NCBI RefSeq assembly: GCF_016464365.1
Contig: NZ_JADCUC010000001.1
Span: 868,001 to 932,000, forward strand
Source of the DNA: Sandaracinobacteroides hominis
GTDB taxonomy: Bacteria > Pseudomonadota > Alphaproteobacteria > Sphingomonadales > Sphingomonadaceae
Length of the DNA stretch: 64,000 nt
Direction of reading: 5' to 3'
In this document: positions 1-9,356 of the stretch, piece after piece
Numbering within the stretch: position 1 is the stretch's first letter
Layout: every line of letters starts with the position of its first letter
Made by a program: the position numbers and the translations under genes
The notes under the pieces: model-generated
Told to the model about the DNA's origin: nothing
Databases searched by the model: none
The model's input: the letters and a program-made list of their open reading frames with translations, nothing else

Positions 1-885
1 TTCGATACGCAGGTGGCGGCGATGGCGATGGGGATGGGCGAGCAGGTGAGCTATGCCAATCTGGTCGCACATTTCACCGGCCACCAGATCGACAAGGGCG
101 CACGCTTCACCGACTGGGCGCGGCGGCCGCTGTCCGAACGGCAGATTCAATATGCCATCGGCGACGTCACCTATCTTTCCCAGCTGTTCCCCAAGATGGT
201 GGCGAAGCTGCGCAAGACCAATCGCGGCGAGTGGCTGGACGAGGAAATGGCGCGGATATCCGAGCCGTCCAACTATGTCGTCGATCCGGAAGCGTCTTGG
301 CAGCGGCTGAAACTGCCCAACCGCAAGCCCGAGGTGCTGGGGCGGCTGAAGGCGCTGGCGCGCTGGCGCGAGCATGAAGCGCGCGACAAGAACGTGCCGC
401 GCGGCCGCATCGTGAAGGACGAGACGCTGGCCGATCTCGCCGCTTCTCCGCCGGCGACGCAGGCCGATCTGGCGCGTATTCGCGGATTGTCGCCGACATG
501 GGCCGGGAATGCCATCGGTGGACGGCTGATGCAGGCGATACAGGAGGCCGGGCCGCTGCCCGAGCGGGAAATGCCGGCGAAGGACAATCGGCCGGGCCTG
601 TCCTCTGAAGCATCGCTGATCGCCGATCTGCTGAAGCTGCTGCTGAAGATACGCGCCAAGGAAACAGGTGTTGCGCCACGTCTGGTGGCTCGCTCGGAAG
701 ATATGGAAGCGCTGGCAGGCGGCGTTCGCGATGGCTTGCCCATATTGGAGGGCTGGCGCCGCCAGATGTTCGGCGAGGATGCGCTGGCGCTGGTGGAAGG
801 GCGGCTGGGATTCTCAGTCGTTGGCGGCAAGCTGAGGATGCGGACGCTGGAGGCACCGGCGCCGGAAAAGCCCGACCCGACCTAG
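1..885 (+). CDS. rnd: Ribonuclease D, 5' end outside the window
   Basis: 3'-5' exoribonuclease that trims the 3' ends of tRNA precursors and other structured RNAs in the cytoplasm. The frame is open from base 1, so the N-terminal part with the first DEDD acidic residues is missing. What remains shows the FDTQ stretch of Exo II, the tyrosine-containing Exo III motif (YAIGDVTYL) and the downstream helical HRDC region (about residues 100-180 of the visible part, RLKALARWREHEARDKN), which marks RNase D rather than oligoribonuclease. It converges on ppx with a palindromic repeat between the two. The family call is secure; the true start cannot be seen. Confidence 0.93.
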   Translation, partial: FDTQVAAMAMGMGEQVSYANLVAHFTGHQIDKGARFTDWARRPLSERQIQYAIGDVTYLSQLFPKMVAKLRKTNRGEWLDEEMARISEPSNYVVDPEASWQRLKLPNRKPEVLGRLKALARWREHEARDKNVPRGRIVKDETLADLAASPPATQADLARIRGLSPTWAGNAIGGRLMQAIQEAGPLPEREMPAKDNRPGLSSEASLIADLLKLLLKIRAKETGVAPRLVARSEDMEALAGGVRDGLPILEGWRRQMFGEDALALVEGRLGFSVVGGKLRMRTLEAPAPEKPDPT

Positions 886-978
886 AGCCTATTCCGAACG
901 CATGGAATCGCCTTATCGGAAATCCATGCGGAAAAACAAAAGCCTGGAGCGGCCGATTTGATGCGATCAGATCGGAAC
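886..978. repeat. Intergenic palindromic repeat between rnd and ppx
   Basis: A double-dyad element starting in the rnd stop (CTAGAGCC). Dyad 1 is CGCATGGA (899-906) with TCCATGCG (923-930). It is followed by an A-rich stretch (GGAAAAACAAAAG) and a second dyad built on CCGAT and ATCGG, ending CCGCTTTAG. The layout resembles the interspersed palindromes found between convergent alphaproteobacterial genes. It may act as a bidirectional terminator or RNA stabiliser. Copy number in the genome is unknown from this window. Confidence 0.5.
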
Positions 979-983
979 CCGCT

Positions 984-2519
984 TTAGGATGCGAGCGTAA
1001 GCTTCGCTTCCAGCCCCATCGACTGCGCCAGCGTCCGGTGACGACGCACGACCGGCTCTCCGTATAGCGCAGCCGCTTCGGCATCGAGGCGAAGGGTGAT
1101 CGACCGCGTGTCCCGCTGCAGCCATGCGTGGGCGAGGGGCTCGGCAGCTCCACCGCCCAGCCGCTGCCCCAGCCGCATCGCAAGTCCCCACTGCCGGGCG
1201 AGGTTCAGAAGGGGTTCCGGCAAGAGACTGCGCAGCATCGTCGCATGCGGCGACGCAAGCGCTCCGCCATTCACCACCCACAGTGCCGTGGCCAGCATCC
1301 CGCGGCCTTCCGCATCGATGCCCACCCAGTTTCCGTGCAGCGCCATGTCCATCCCGTCTTCGGCGCGCATGTCGGGATGCGCGCGCCAGGCCGTATCCGC
1401 CAGCAGGCAGGCGGCGTGGCGGATGCGGCGCAATTGGGCCGGTTCGGCCGGGAACAGCGGGTCGATGAAGCGGAGCAGAGCTTCCCCCACATCTGCGTTG
1501 GAACCGTCGGCAAAGCGGCCCATGCGCTCGGCCGCATCATGGGCCGCAAACAGCAGCGGATCCTGCCGCTGGGCTGCGGGCGACAATGCCTGATAGAGAA
1601 GGCCTTCGCGCAGGCCATAGGCCGACGTGACGATCGAGCTGCTGCCCAGCTTGCGGGTCACCGCCTTCAGCATCGCCGCCGCGCCCGGCAGCTGCGGCGC
1701 GCGCGATGCCGAGATACTGGGAACATCCTTGAGCGATTTGAGGGAGATGCGTGCAAGCGTGCGGATCATCCGATCCGGCGCGTCAACCGGCATCACATGC
1801 TGGTGAATGATCGGCAGCGGCCAGCCGGTGAGGTGCATGTGCAGCTGCGCCAGCGCCCGCCAGCTGCCGCCTACGGCATAGAAAGGCTTGCCCTGGCCCA
1901 GCTCGGCCCATTTCAGCTTCTTCAGCCCGGTGTCGATCTGCTTGAACAGCGAGCGGCGGCCGGACTTGCGGAAGGCATCCAGACGGAGCGCGCCGAGCGG
2001 CAAGGACAGCCGCTCGTGAATTTCCCCGCCGGCCACCCGCACCAGCTCCAGCGAGCCGCCGCCCAGGTCCCCGACTACGCCGTCTGCATGGGGGATGCCG
2101 GCGATGACACCCATTGCAGCGCCTCGCGCCTCTGTCTCGCCATCGATAATCTCGACATCCAGGCCGGTCTGTGCCCGGACGCGCGCAATGAACTTGGCGC
2201 CGTTGCGCGCGTCCCTGACGGCCGCCGTGGCGACCGCGCGCATGCTGTCTACGCCCATCGATTCGCAAAGCAGGGCAAAGCGGGCGAGAGCCGTAACCGC
2301 GCTGTCCATGGCTTCGGCCGAGAGCAGGCCGCCCGGCGAAAGGCCGCGCCCGAGACCTGCCAGAACCTTCTCGTTGAAGAGCACGGCGGGCGTCCGCATC
2401 AAGCCCTTGTAGACAACCAGGCGAACCGAATTGGAGCCGATGTCGATGATGGCGATGCGGGGCGAATCATGCGCAGACAAATGATTGGCTGCGCTCGTTT
2501 CGACTGCCACGCTCGCCAT
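984..2519 (-). CDS. ppx: Ppx/GppA family exopolyphosphatase
   Basis: Hydrolyses terminal phosphates from inorganic polyphosphate or converts pppGpp to ppGpp; sequence alone does not separate the two. The sugar-kinase/actin-fold motifs are clear: DIGSNSVRLVVY near residue 25 and DLGGGSLELV near residue 150. The C-terminal half is an HD-like helical domain. The ATG at 2519 begins 2 bases after the alaS stop, giving 511 aa, the usual size. The longer open frame upstream only runs antisense through alaS-coding sequence, so it was discarded. Coupled to alaS in an operon. Confidence 0.9.
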   Translation of the reverse strand: MASVAVETSAANHLSAHDSPRIAIIDIGSNSVRLVVYKGLMRTPAVLFNEKVLAGLGRGLSPGGLLSAEAMDSAVTALARFALLCESMGVDSMRAVATAAVRDARNGAKFIARVRAQTGLDVEIIDGETEARGAAMGVIAGIPHADGVVGDLGGGSLELVRVAGGEIHERLSLPLGALRLDAFRKSGRRSLFKQIDTGLKKLKWAELGQGKPFYAVGGSWRALAQLHMHLTGWPLPIIHQHVMPVDAPDRMIRTLARISLKSLKDVPSISASRAPQLPGAAAMLKAVTRKLGSSSIVTSAYGLREGLLYQALSPAAQRQDPLLFAAHDAAERMGRFADGSNADVGEALLRFIDPLFPAEPAQLRRIRHAACLLADTAWRAHPDMRAEDGMDMALHGNWVGIDAEGRGMLATALWVVNGGALASPHATMLRSLLPEPLLNLARQWGLAMRLGQRLGGGAAEPLAHAWLQRDTRSITLRLDAEAAALYGEPVVRRHRTLAQSMGLEAKLTLAS

Positions 2520-2521
2520 GA

Positions 2522-5188
2522 TCAGGCGGGAACGCCGAGGGCCTGGGTGACGGCTGCCTTTACCGCTGCGATGGCATCGGCTGCCTTCCCGCCGTCGGGA
2601 CCTCCGGCCTGGGCCATGTCGGCACGGCCTCCGCCGCCCTGCCCGCCCAGCGCAGCTGCGGCCGCGCGAACGAGGTCGACCGCGGAAACGGTGGCGGTGA
2701 GATCGTCGGTGACGCCGATGGCAACAGCAGCTCGGCCCTCGTTGACGGCGACGATGGCAGCAATGCCGGAGCCCATGCGCGCCTTTGCTTCGTCGACAAG
2801 GCCGCGCAGCGCCTTGGCTTCGACGCCTTGCAGCACTTGCCCGATGAAGGCCGTGGAGCCGATCTGCTCGGGGCCGGCGGCTTCTGCGGCAGGGCCTGCC
2901 AGGGCGAGTGCCTTTTTCGTTTCCGCCAGCTCGCGCTCCAGGCGCTTCACGGTGTCGGCCAGCGACAGCACCCGTTCGGGAAGCTCTTCCGGACGGGTAC
3001 GCAGCGCCGAGGCGGTGGATTTCAGCAGCGCTTCCTGCTGGGCGAGATAGGCCAGAGCACCTTCGCCTGTCAGCGCCTCGATGCGGCGGATGCCCGACGA
3101 TACGGCCGATTCCGAGACGATGCGGAACAGCGCGATGTCGCCGGTGGCGTTCACATGGGTGCCGCCGCACAGCTCCACCGAGTAGCTGCGGCCCGTGTCG
3201 GCCGGGCGGCCCATCGAGAGCACGCGGACCTCGTCGCCATATTTTTCGCCGAAGAGCGCGAGTGCGCCGGCGTCGATGGCGGCGTCCGGCGTCATCAGCC
3301 GGGTTCCGACGGGCAGGTTGGCGCGGATTTCGGCGTTCACCTGGGCTTCGATGGCGGCGATTTCGTCGGCGGTCAGCGCCTTCGGGTGGGAGAAATCGAA
3401 GCGCAGCCGATCGGGCGCGACCAGCGAACCCTTTTGCGAGACATGCTCGCCCAACACCCTGCGGAGCGCGGCGTGCATCAGGTGCGTGGCGCTATGATTG
3501 GCCTTCACAGCGGAGCGGCGGGCGGCATCGACCTTCAGCGAGACTGCTTCGCCGATCTTCAACGTGCCCGAAACCAGCTTGCCGCGATGTGCGTGCAGCT
3601 TGCCGAGCGGTTTGGCGGTGTCCAGCACATCGAAGACCGCGCCGGATCCTTCGATCGTCCCGGTGTCCCCGACCTGCCCGCCGGATTCGGCATAGAAGGG
3701 CGTCTGGTTGGTCAGGATCGTTACCTCGTCTCCGGCCTGCGCTGCGGATATTTCCGCGCCGTCCTTGACGATGGCGACGATTTCGCCCTGCGCCTGCGTG
3801 GCATTGTAGCCGATGAAGTCGGTCGCGCCGAGCTTCTCCACCAGGTCGAACCAAAGGCTGTCGGTGGCATTGGCGCCGCTGCCGGCCCAGGCCGCACGGG
3901 CGCGCTTCTTCTGCTCGGCCATGGCGGCGTCGAAGCCGGCCCGGTCGACGCCGATGCCCTGCCCTTTCAGCGCGTCCTCTGTGAGATCGTAGGGGAAACC
4001 GAAGGTGTCATAGAGGCGGAAGGCGACCTCGCCCGGCAATGTGTCGCCCTGCTTCAGATTTGCAGTCGCCTCGTCCAGCAGCTTCAGGCCGTTCTGCAGC
4101 GTCTGGCGGAAGCGGGTTTCCTCCAGCTTCAGCGTCTCGGTAATCAGCGCCTGCGCGCGCACCAGTTCCGGATAGGCCCCGCCCATGGTGGTGACCAGCG
4201 CCGGCACCAGCCGGTGCATCAGCGGCTCGGTCGCGCCCAGCAGGTGCGCGTGGCGCATCGCACGGCGCATGATCCGGCGCAGCACATAGCCGCGGCCTTC
4301 GTTCGCCGGCAGCACGCCATCGGCCACCAGGAAGCCCGAAGACCGCAGGTGATCGGCGATGATCCGGTGCGAGGCGCGCGTTTCCGGCGCATCGGGCGAG
4401 GTTTTCGTCAGCGCGGCGGATTCGGCGATCAGCGCCTTGAAGATGTCGATCTCGAAATTGTCGTGCGTGCCCTGCAGCACGGCGGCGACGCGTTCCAGCC
4501 CCATGCCGGTGTCGATCGACGGGCGCGGCAGCGGCACACGGGTTCCGTCCGGCTGCTGGTCGAACTGCATGAAGACCAGGTTCCAGATCTCCACGAAGCG
4601 GTCGCCATCCTCGTCCGGGCTGCCGGGAGGGCCGCCGAAGATATGGTCGCCATGATCGTAGAAGATCTCCGAGCAGGGGCCGCAGGGCCCGGTATCGCCC
4701 ATCGACCAGAAATTATCGTTGGTGGCGATGCGGATGATGCGCTCGTCAGGCAGGCCGGCGATCTTCTTCCAGAGGTCAAACGCCTCGTCATCCGTGTGAT
4801 AGACAGTGACGGTCAGCCGATCCTTCGGGATGCCCCACACGTTGGTCAGAAGATCCCAGGCGAGCGTGATCGCCCGTTCCTTGAAATAATCTCCGAACGA
4901 GAAATTGCCGAGCATTTCGAAGAAGGTGTGGTGGCGCGCGGTATAGCCGACATTGTCGAGATCATTGTGCTTGCCGCCGGCGCGAACGCATTTCTGAGAC
5001 GAACCTGCCGTGCTGTAGGGACGCGTTTCCAGACCGGTGAACACGTTCTTGAAGGGCACCATGCCGGCGTTCACGAACATCAGCGTCGGATCATTCTGCG
5101 GCACGAGCGGCGCCGACGGCACCACCGTGTGGCCCGCGCGTTCGAAATGATCCAGGAAGGCCTGGCGGATGTCGGCTGTCGAAGTCAT
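2522..5188 (-). CDS. alaS: Alanyl-tRNA synthetase
   Basis: Class II synthetase that charges tRNA-Ala and edits mischarged serine and glycine. Full length at 888 aa. Order of parts: catalytic core (start [15 protein letters not shown], then TLMFVNAGM), tRNA-recognition helices, editing domain with the zinc motif HSATHL plus the distal CGGTH, and a C-terminal glycine-rich C-Ala domain ([16 protein letters not shown]). All motif residues are present. ppx follows directly; the divergent neighbour is the small heat-shock gene. Confidence 0.97.
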   Translation of the reverse strand: MTSTADIRQAFLDHFERAGHTVVPSAPLVPQNDPTLMFVNAGMVPFKNVFTGLETRPYSTAGSSQKCVRAGGKHNDLDNVGYTARHHTFFEMLGNFSFGDYFKERAITLAWDLLTNVWGIPKDRLTVTVYHTDDEAFDLWKKIAGLPDERIIRIATNDNFWSMGDTGPCGPCSEIFYDHGDHIFGGPPGSPDEDGDRFVEIWNLVFMQFDQQPDGTRVPLPRPSIDTGMGLERVAAVLQGTHDNFEIDIFKALIAESAALTKTSPDAPETRASHRIIADHLRSSGFLVADGVLPANEGRGYVLRRIMRRAMRHAHLLGATEPLMHRLVPALVTTMGGAYPELVRAQALITETLKLEETRFRQTLQNGLKLLDEATANLKQGDTLPGEVAFRLYDTFGFPYDLTEDALKGQGIGVDRAGFDAAMAEQKKRARAAWAGSGANATDSLWFDLVEKLGATDFIGYNATQAQGEIVAIVKDGAEISAAQAGDEVTILTNQTPFYAESGGQVGDTGTIEGSGAVFDVLDTAKPLGKLHAHRGKLVSGTLKIGEAVSLKVDAARRSAVKANHSATHLMHAALRRVLGEHVSQKGSLVAPDRLRFDFSHPKALTADEIAAIEAQVNAEIRANLPVGTRLMTPDAAIDAGALALFGEKYGDEVRVLSMGRPADTGRSYSVELCGGTHVNATGDIALFRIVSESAVSSGIRRIEALTGEGALAYLAQQEALLKSTASALRTRPEELPERVLSLADTVKRLERELAETKKALALAGPAAEAAGPEQIGSTAFIGQVLQGVEAKALRGLVDEAKARMGSGIAAIVAVNEGRAAVAIGVTDDLTATVSAVDLVRAAAAALGGQGGGGRADMAQAGGPDGGKAADAIAAVKAAVTQALGVPA

Positions 5189-5280
5189 CTGGTCTGCCCA
5201 ATAAATGCCGGTGCCCCCGGCTTGGCTCCATTAGGGGTCTGTGGGGTCTGTGTGCAAGTGCGGTGCACATTTGCAGGGCA

Positions 5281-5310
5281 CTTGAAAGCGGCGTTCAGAC
5301 CCCCAGATTT
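5281..5310 (+). promoter_or_regulatory. Sigma-32 (RpoH) type promoter of the small heat-shock gene
   Basis: The -35 box CTTGAA (5281-5286) is followed after 14 bases by CCCCAGATTT (5301-5310), close to the heat-shock consensus CTTGAA / CCCCATnT. Transcription would start near 5314-5318, exactly where the structured leader begins. Read by eye, not scored by matrix. Confidence 0.7.
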
Positions 5311-5313
5311 CAG

Positions 5314-5409
5314 TTCGCGGGAACGGTTGCCTTTGGGGGCCGCGCCTCGCGAAAGCCCGGCCGGAAGGCGGGCTGAACCATGACCATTGCTTTGAAAGGA
5401 TGGACCCAT
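5314..5409 (+). promoter_or_regulatory. ROSE-like RNA thermometer in the 5' leader
   Basis: Three consecutive hairpins fill the leader. (1) TTCGCG (5314-5319) with CGCGAA (5348-5353). (2) AGCCC...GGGCT (5354-5374) with GCC/GGC inside. (3) A Shine-Dalgarno-masking hairpin at 5384-5403, in which CCATTGCTTT faces GAAAGGATGG. The TTGCT strand lies opposite the AGGA of the ribosome site (5397-5400), with the G at 5389 unpaired or in a G-G pair. This is the hallmark of ROSE elements of rhizobial and other alphaproteobacterial heat-shock genes. At heat-shock temperature the weak stem should open and free the ribosome site. The structure was drawn by hand. Confidence 0.65.
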
Positions 5410-5874
5410 ATGCGCACGAATTTTGATTTCTCGCCCCTGCTCCGCTCGTCGGTCGGCTTTGAGAACCTGAACCGCCTGCTGGACAGCGTGGCCCGAGCCG
5501 CCGAAGGCGACAACAGCTTCCCGCCCTATAATATCGAGAAGCTGGGCTCGGATGCCTATCGCATCACCATGGCTGTCGCCGGCTTTGCCCGTGACGAGCT
5601 GGACATCACCGTGCAGGAAAACACGCTGGTCGTGACCGGTAAGGCGGCTGACGAAGCCCAACCCGCCGAGCGCAGCTTCCTGCATCGCGGTATCGCCAAG
5701 CGCGCATTCGAGCGCCGCTTCCAGCTGGCGGATGTAATCAAGGTGACCGGCGCCTCGTTCGAGAACGGCCTGCTCAACATCGACCTGGCCCGCGAAGTGC
5801 CCGAGCACAAGAAGCCGCGCAAGGTTGAGATCGGTGCCAACGACGCCCCGGTGATCGAAGGCGAAGCCGCCTGA
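5410..5874 (+). CDS. ibpA: Small heat-shock protein, Hsp20/IbpA family
   Basis: ATP-independent chaperone that holds unfolding proteins in the cytoplasm until DnaK/ClpB act. It carries the alpha-crystallin fold (about residues 35-135: YNIEKLGSDAYRITMAVAGF, the NTLVVTGK strand, LQHRGIA-like region and the FENGLLNIDL strand). The start at 5410 (MRTNFDFSPL) was chosen over an in-frame ATG at 5380. IbpA proteins begin this way, the AAGGA site sits 9 bases upstream, and 5380 falls inside the thermometer. The product is 155 aa. It is monocistronic with its own terminator. Regulation is probably dual: RpoH transcription plus the RNA thermometer. Confidence 0.93.
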   Translation: MRTNFDFSPLLRSSVGFENLNRLLDSVARAAEGDNSFPPYNIEKLGSDAYRITMAVAGFARDELDITVQENTLVVTGKAADEAQPAERSFLHRGIAKRAFERRFQLADVIKVTGASFENGLLNIDLAREVPEHKKPRKVEIGANDAPVIEGEAA

Positions 5875-5895
5875 TCAGAAGGCGCTGAAACAGGA

Positions 5896-5930
5896 GGGGC
5901 CGCGGGCGAATGTCCGCGACCCCTTCATTG
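5896..5930 (+). terminator. Rho-independent terminator of the heat-shock gene
   Basis: GGGG-C-CGCGG pairs with CCGCG-A-CCCC (one internal mismatch), followed by TTCATTGTTGT. It lies 22 bases after the stop. Confidence 0.6.
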
Positions 5931-5988
5931 TTGTGGTTTGACGCGTCACGGAGCTGCGCTAGCATCCCGCAAAACGGGAGGACGAACG

Positions 5989-7047
5989 ATGGGCTATCAG
6001 CTCGAACGAAAGCGCGACGCACTGGTCGACTGGCGCGAGGTCGGGTCGACGCCCTCGGCCGGACCCGGAGAGATCGTGGCGCGGATCGACCTTGCCGCGC
6101 TGACCTCCAACAACATCACTTATGCGGTGTTCGGCCGCCCGCCGCTTTCCTACTGGAACTTCTTTCCTGCCGCCGACGAGGCATGGGGTGTCGTCCCCGT
6201 GTGGGGCTATGCGACCGTCATCGAAAGCCGATCGGAACATGTCGCCGAGGGAAGCAAGCTGTTCGGCTACTGGCCCTCTGCCACGCACCTCAAAATGCTG
6301 CCCGGCAACCCGAGGCCCGGTGGATTTGTGGACATGAGCCCGCACCGGCAAGGGCTTTCGCCCGTGTACAACAGCTATCGCCTCACGGACGATCCGCCCG
6401 AGCTGGAACCGCTGGTTGCCCTGTTCCAGCCGCTCTATGGCACCGGCTATGTGCTGGCCGGTTCGCTGGCGGCCGAGGCTGCAAGCGGGGCGCCCATCAT
6501 TTTCACCAGCGCTTCCTCCAAGACGGCGCTTGCTACGGCATTCAACCTCGGCAAGGCCGGAGCCAATGTGATTGGCCTGACGTCGGCTGGCAACAAGGCG
6601 TTTGTCGAGCAGACCGGCTTCTATCGGCAGGTGCTGACCTATGACGAGATCGACGAACTGGCACCGGGAACGGATGCCGTTGTGATCGATTTCTCCGGCA
6701 ATGCGGCCCTGAAAAAGCAGCTGCACCAGACCCTGGTCGGAATGGCTTCCAGCATCGCTGTCGGCGTTACCGACTGGGAGGCACTGCAGCCGCCGGATGC
6801 GGAGCCGCTTCCCGGACCGCAGCCAAGCTTCTTCTTTGCGCCGACGCTCTGGGAGGAACAGGCCCGGACGCTTGGCCCCGCGAAGTTCGAGGCAAATCTC
6901 GCCTCCAGCATGCGCCAATTCCTGGAAACGACGCCGCGCTGGCTGCGGGTGGAGGAAGTGCGCGGCGTGGACGGATATGCGCAGGCGTTCGGCAAGCTGA
7001 TGCAGAACCGATCGCCCGCGAATACCGGGATCGTCTGGAAGCCCTGA
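5989..7047 (+). CDS. DUF2855 family protein
   Basis: 352 aa protein of the DUF2855 family, which has the layout of a medium-chain dehydrogenase/reductase: an N-terminal GroES-like part and a C-terminal nucleotide-binding part (IIFTSASSKTALATAFNL near residue 165, VVIDFSGN near 225). The substrate is unknown. No zinc-ligand cysteines are seen, so a quinone-reductase-like or non-redox role is possible. The ATG at 5989 has a good site (GGGAGG) 8 bases upstream; the longer frame starting 51 bases earlier lacks one. It converges on the TPR gene with only 10 bases between stops. Confidence 0.75.
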   Translation: MGYQLERKRDALVDWREVGSTPSAGPGEIVARIDLAALTSNNITYAVFGRPPLSYWNFFPAADEAWGVVPVWGYATVIESRSEHVAEGSKLFGYWPSATHLKMLPGNPRPGGFVDMSPHRQGLSPVYNSYRLTDDPPELEPLVALFQPLYGTGYVLAGSLAAEAASGAPIIFTSASSKTALATAFNLGKAGANVIGLTSAGNKAFVEQTGFYRQVLTYDEIDELAPGTDAVVIDFSGNAALKKQLHQTLVGMASSIAVGVTDWEALQPPDAEPLPGPQPSFFFAPTLWEEQARTLGPAKFEANLASSMRQFLETTPRWLRVEEVRGVDGYAQAFGKLMQNRSPANTGIVWKP

Positions 7048-7057
7048 GCCCGCTATC

Positions 7058-7657
7058 CTAGCCCCGTGCGGTTTCCCGCCGCTCGACCGAGAAGCGCTTC
7101 AGCTGCTCCGCCGGCTCTTTCCATTCGGGGTTGATTGCGGCCGCCGCCGTATAGTCCTCGAAAGCGCGGCGGACATTGCCGACCAGCTCGTAGGCGACCG
7201 CGCGCGTATACAGCGCGACTTCTGGCCTGGACGGGTTCATCTCCAGCCCGCGGGTAAGGCTGGCGATGGCCTCGGAATCCCGGCCGCCAACGTGCAGGAG
7301 GGCAATACCGAGATTGACGTGCGCTTCCGCCAGTTTCGGCTCCATCCGGATCGCTTCCCGATAATCGGCAAGCGCCGATTCAAGGCTGCGGGCCTGCATG
7401 TAGATGATGCCCCGGTTGACCAGCGTTGCCGCCCGATCCCGGCGCGACATCAGCTCATCCTCAAGCGCCCGAGAACAGGTGGTGACGCTGGCGGCAGTTT
7501 CCTTCTTCAGCTCGGCCGCGGCATAGCATTCGCGGCCCAGCCCGCCCCCGAGGATGGTTACCGCTGCGTTGGTGCCTGACGCTGCAAGCGCGGCCGCCAG
7601 TAGCAGAGTTGATCGGAACGCAAACCCCGACATGGGCACAAGTGCGAGTCTTCGCAT
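7058..7657 (-). CDS. Exported TPR-repeat protein
   Basis: 199 aa. The start at 7657 (MRRLALVPMSGFAF) gives a signal peptide with the hydrophobic core STLLLAAALAASGTNA, and AGGAGAG lies just upstream; an earlier in-frame start lacks both. The mature part holds about three TPR units (ATLVNRGIIYMQARSLESAL, AEAHVNLGIALLHVGG and VALYTRAVAYELVGNVRRAF regions), so it is probably a periplasmic protein-protein adaptor. It is the last gene of a purE-purK-TPR run, 69 bases after purK. The partner is unknown. Confidence 0.75.
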   Translation of the reverse strand: MRRLALVPMSGFAFRSTLLLAAALAASGTNAAVTILGGGLGRECYAAAELKKETAASVTTCSRALEDELMSRRDRAATLVNRGIIYMQARSLESALADYREAIRMEPKLAEAHVNLGIALLHVGGRDSEAIASLTRGLEMNPSRPEVALYTRAVAYELVGNVRRAFEDYTAAAAINPEWKEPAEQLKRFSVERRETARG

Positions 7658-7726
7658 CGTTTCTCTCCTACCCCTCTTGGCAGCGAGATTAGCATATTCC
7701 CCGACCAAGAACAGCTGGCCGGACAA

Positions 7727-8797
7727 TCAACGACTGCGGTAGGTTACATGTCCCATCTTGCGGCCGGGAGCCGCTTCGGTCTTGCCATACAAGTGCAGCG
7801 AAGCCGATGGATCGGCGAGAATTTCCGGCCAGCGGTCGATATCCCGGCCGAGCAGGTTTTTCATCTCGACGCGTGGGGCCGTCAGGCCCACCGGCCCCAG
7901 CGGCAGGCCGCAGATGGCGCGAATGTGCTGGGTGAACTGGGAGGTTTCCGCACCCTCGATGGTCCAGTGTCCGCTGTTGTGAACCCGAGGCGCCATTTCG
8001 TTGAAAACGGGGCCATCGGCTGTCGCGAAGAATTCGCAGGCAAGGACGCCGATATAGTTCAGCGCATCGGCAATGCGGACAACGAGCGAAGTCGCTGCCT
8101 CTATATGCGCAGGATCGAGTTCGGTTGCAGGAACCGTGGTGAGGGCGAGAATGCCGTCGTCGTGACGGTTCAGGCAGGCGGAATAATGCTGTTCCTGCCC
8201 GCCGGGACAACGGGCGACCAGGATCGAGAACTCGTGCTGGAAACGCACGAAACCCTCGAGGATGAGGCCGGCGGCGCCCAGCTCCGCAAAGGCCGATGCA
8301 GCTTCGCCGGCGGAGGAGATGCGGATCTGCCCCTTGCCGTCATAGCCGAAGCGGCGGGTCTTCAGGATGGCGGGAGTTCCGAGCTCGCCGATAGCCGATT
8401 CAAGGTCGGCGATGGTTTCAACAGCGCGATAGGGTGCAGGCGTACCGCCAAGGCTCTCCACGAACTGCTTTTCGCGAAACCGGTCCTGGGCGACATCGAA
8501 CGCCTCGTGGCCGGGGCGGACGGGGCGGACCCCCTCCAGGAACGCCAGTGTGTGCGAGGGTACGTTCTCGAACTCGCAGGTGACAACGTCCACGCGCTCA
8601 GCAAAGCGCCGGAGCGCGGCTTCATCGTCATATCCGGCACGCGTGGTTTCGGCGGAGACTTCGGAGGCCACCAGCTCCCCGTCGGGCGCAAAGACATGCA
8701 CCTTGTAGCCCAGCGGAGCGGCCGCCAGCGCCAGCATCCGGCCGAGCTGCCCGCCGCCGAGAATACCAATTGTGGAGCCAGGTGGAATGACGCTCAT
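7727..8797 (-). CDS. purK: 5-(carboxyamino)imidazole ribonucleotide synthase
   Basis: ATP-grasp enzyme that carboxylates AIR with bicarbonate to N5-CAIR in purine synthesis. 356 aa. It begins with the pre-ATP-grasp fold (IGILGGGQLGRMLALAA), then the ATP-grasp core (ILKTRRFGYDGKGQ near residue 150; FFATADGPVFNEMAPRVHNSGH near 260), with the family's RVHNSGHWT signature intact. It lies 11 bases after purE, the usual partner. Confidence 0.96.
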   Translation of the reverse strand: MSVIPPGSTIGILGGGQLGRMLALAAAPLGYKVHVFAPDGELVASEVSAETTRAGYDDEAALRRFAERVDVVTCEFENVPSHTLAFLEGVRPVRPGHEAFDVAQDRFREKQFVESLGGTPAPYRAVETIADLESAIGELGTPAILKTRRFGYDGKGQIRISSAGEAASAFAELGAAGLILEGFVRFQHEFSILVARCPGGQEQHYSACLNRHDDGILALTTVPATELDPAHIEAATSLVVRIADALNYIGVLACEFFATADGPVFNEMAPRVHNSGHWTIEGAETSQFTQHIRAICGLPLGPVGLTAPRVEMKNLLGRDIDRWPEILADPSASLHLYGKTEAAPGRKMGHVTYRSR

Positions 8798-8808
8798 ATC
8801 GGCCGCAT

Positions 8809-9300
8809 TCAGCTCTGAAGTCCCGGCGGGGCATCGGCTACCGCGTCTGTCTGCTTTTGCCGCCAGGCCTTCAGCCGTTCAGCCAGCGCGGTATCGGACG
8901 TGGCGACGATAGAGGCCGCAAGCAGGCCGGCATTGGTGGCGCCTGCCTTGCCGATGGCCAGCGTGCCAACCGGAATGCCGGCGGGCATTTGCACGATCGA
9001 GAGCAGGGAATCCTGCCCAGAAAGCGCAGCAGACTGCACCGGCACGCCCAGCACGGGCAGATGTGTGAGGCTGGCGACCATGCCCGGAAGATGCGCGGCG
9101 CCGCCGGCGCCGGCGACGATCACCTTCAACCCGCGATCCGCAGCGCTTTCGGCATAATCGACCATTCGGCGCGGCGTCCGGTGGGCAGAGACGATCTTCA
9201 CCTCATGCGGGACTTGCAGTGCGTCCAGCACCTCGACAGCATGGCGCATCGTCTCCCAGTCGGAAGCGCTTCCCATGATGATACCGACCAAAGCTGTCAC
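8809..9300 (-). CDS. purE: N5-carboxyaminoimidazole ribonucleotide mutase
   Basis: Moves the carboxyl group of N5-CAIR to give CAIR, the step after PurK. 163 aa class I PurE with the signature GSASDWETM near the N-terminus, [14 protein letters not shown], and the [11 protein letters not shown] substrate loop. It forms an octamer in known homologues. First gene of the purEK unit. Confidence 0.97.
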   Translation of the reverse strand: MTALVGIIMGSASDWETMRHAVEVLDALQVPHEVKIVSAHRTPRRMVDYAESAADRGLKVIVAGAGGAAHLPGMVASLTHLPVLGVPVQSAALSGQDSLLSIVQMPAGIPVGTLAIGKAGATNAGLLAASIVATSDTALAERLKAWRQKQTDAVADAPPGLQS

Positions 9301-9356
9301 AGGCCCATCCCCGGCAAAAAAGGGGCGTTAAGGGCGCTTTGCGCTCTTTGCAAGCC

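Noticed and set aside
984..5383. Very long reading frames opposite or overlapping alaS and ppx
   Set aside because: They are composition-driven shadows in GC-rich DNA. They lack motifs and overlap well-supported genes.
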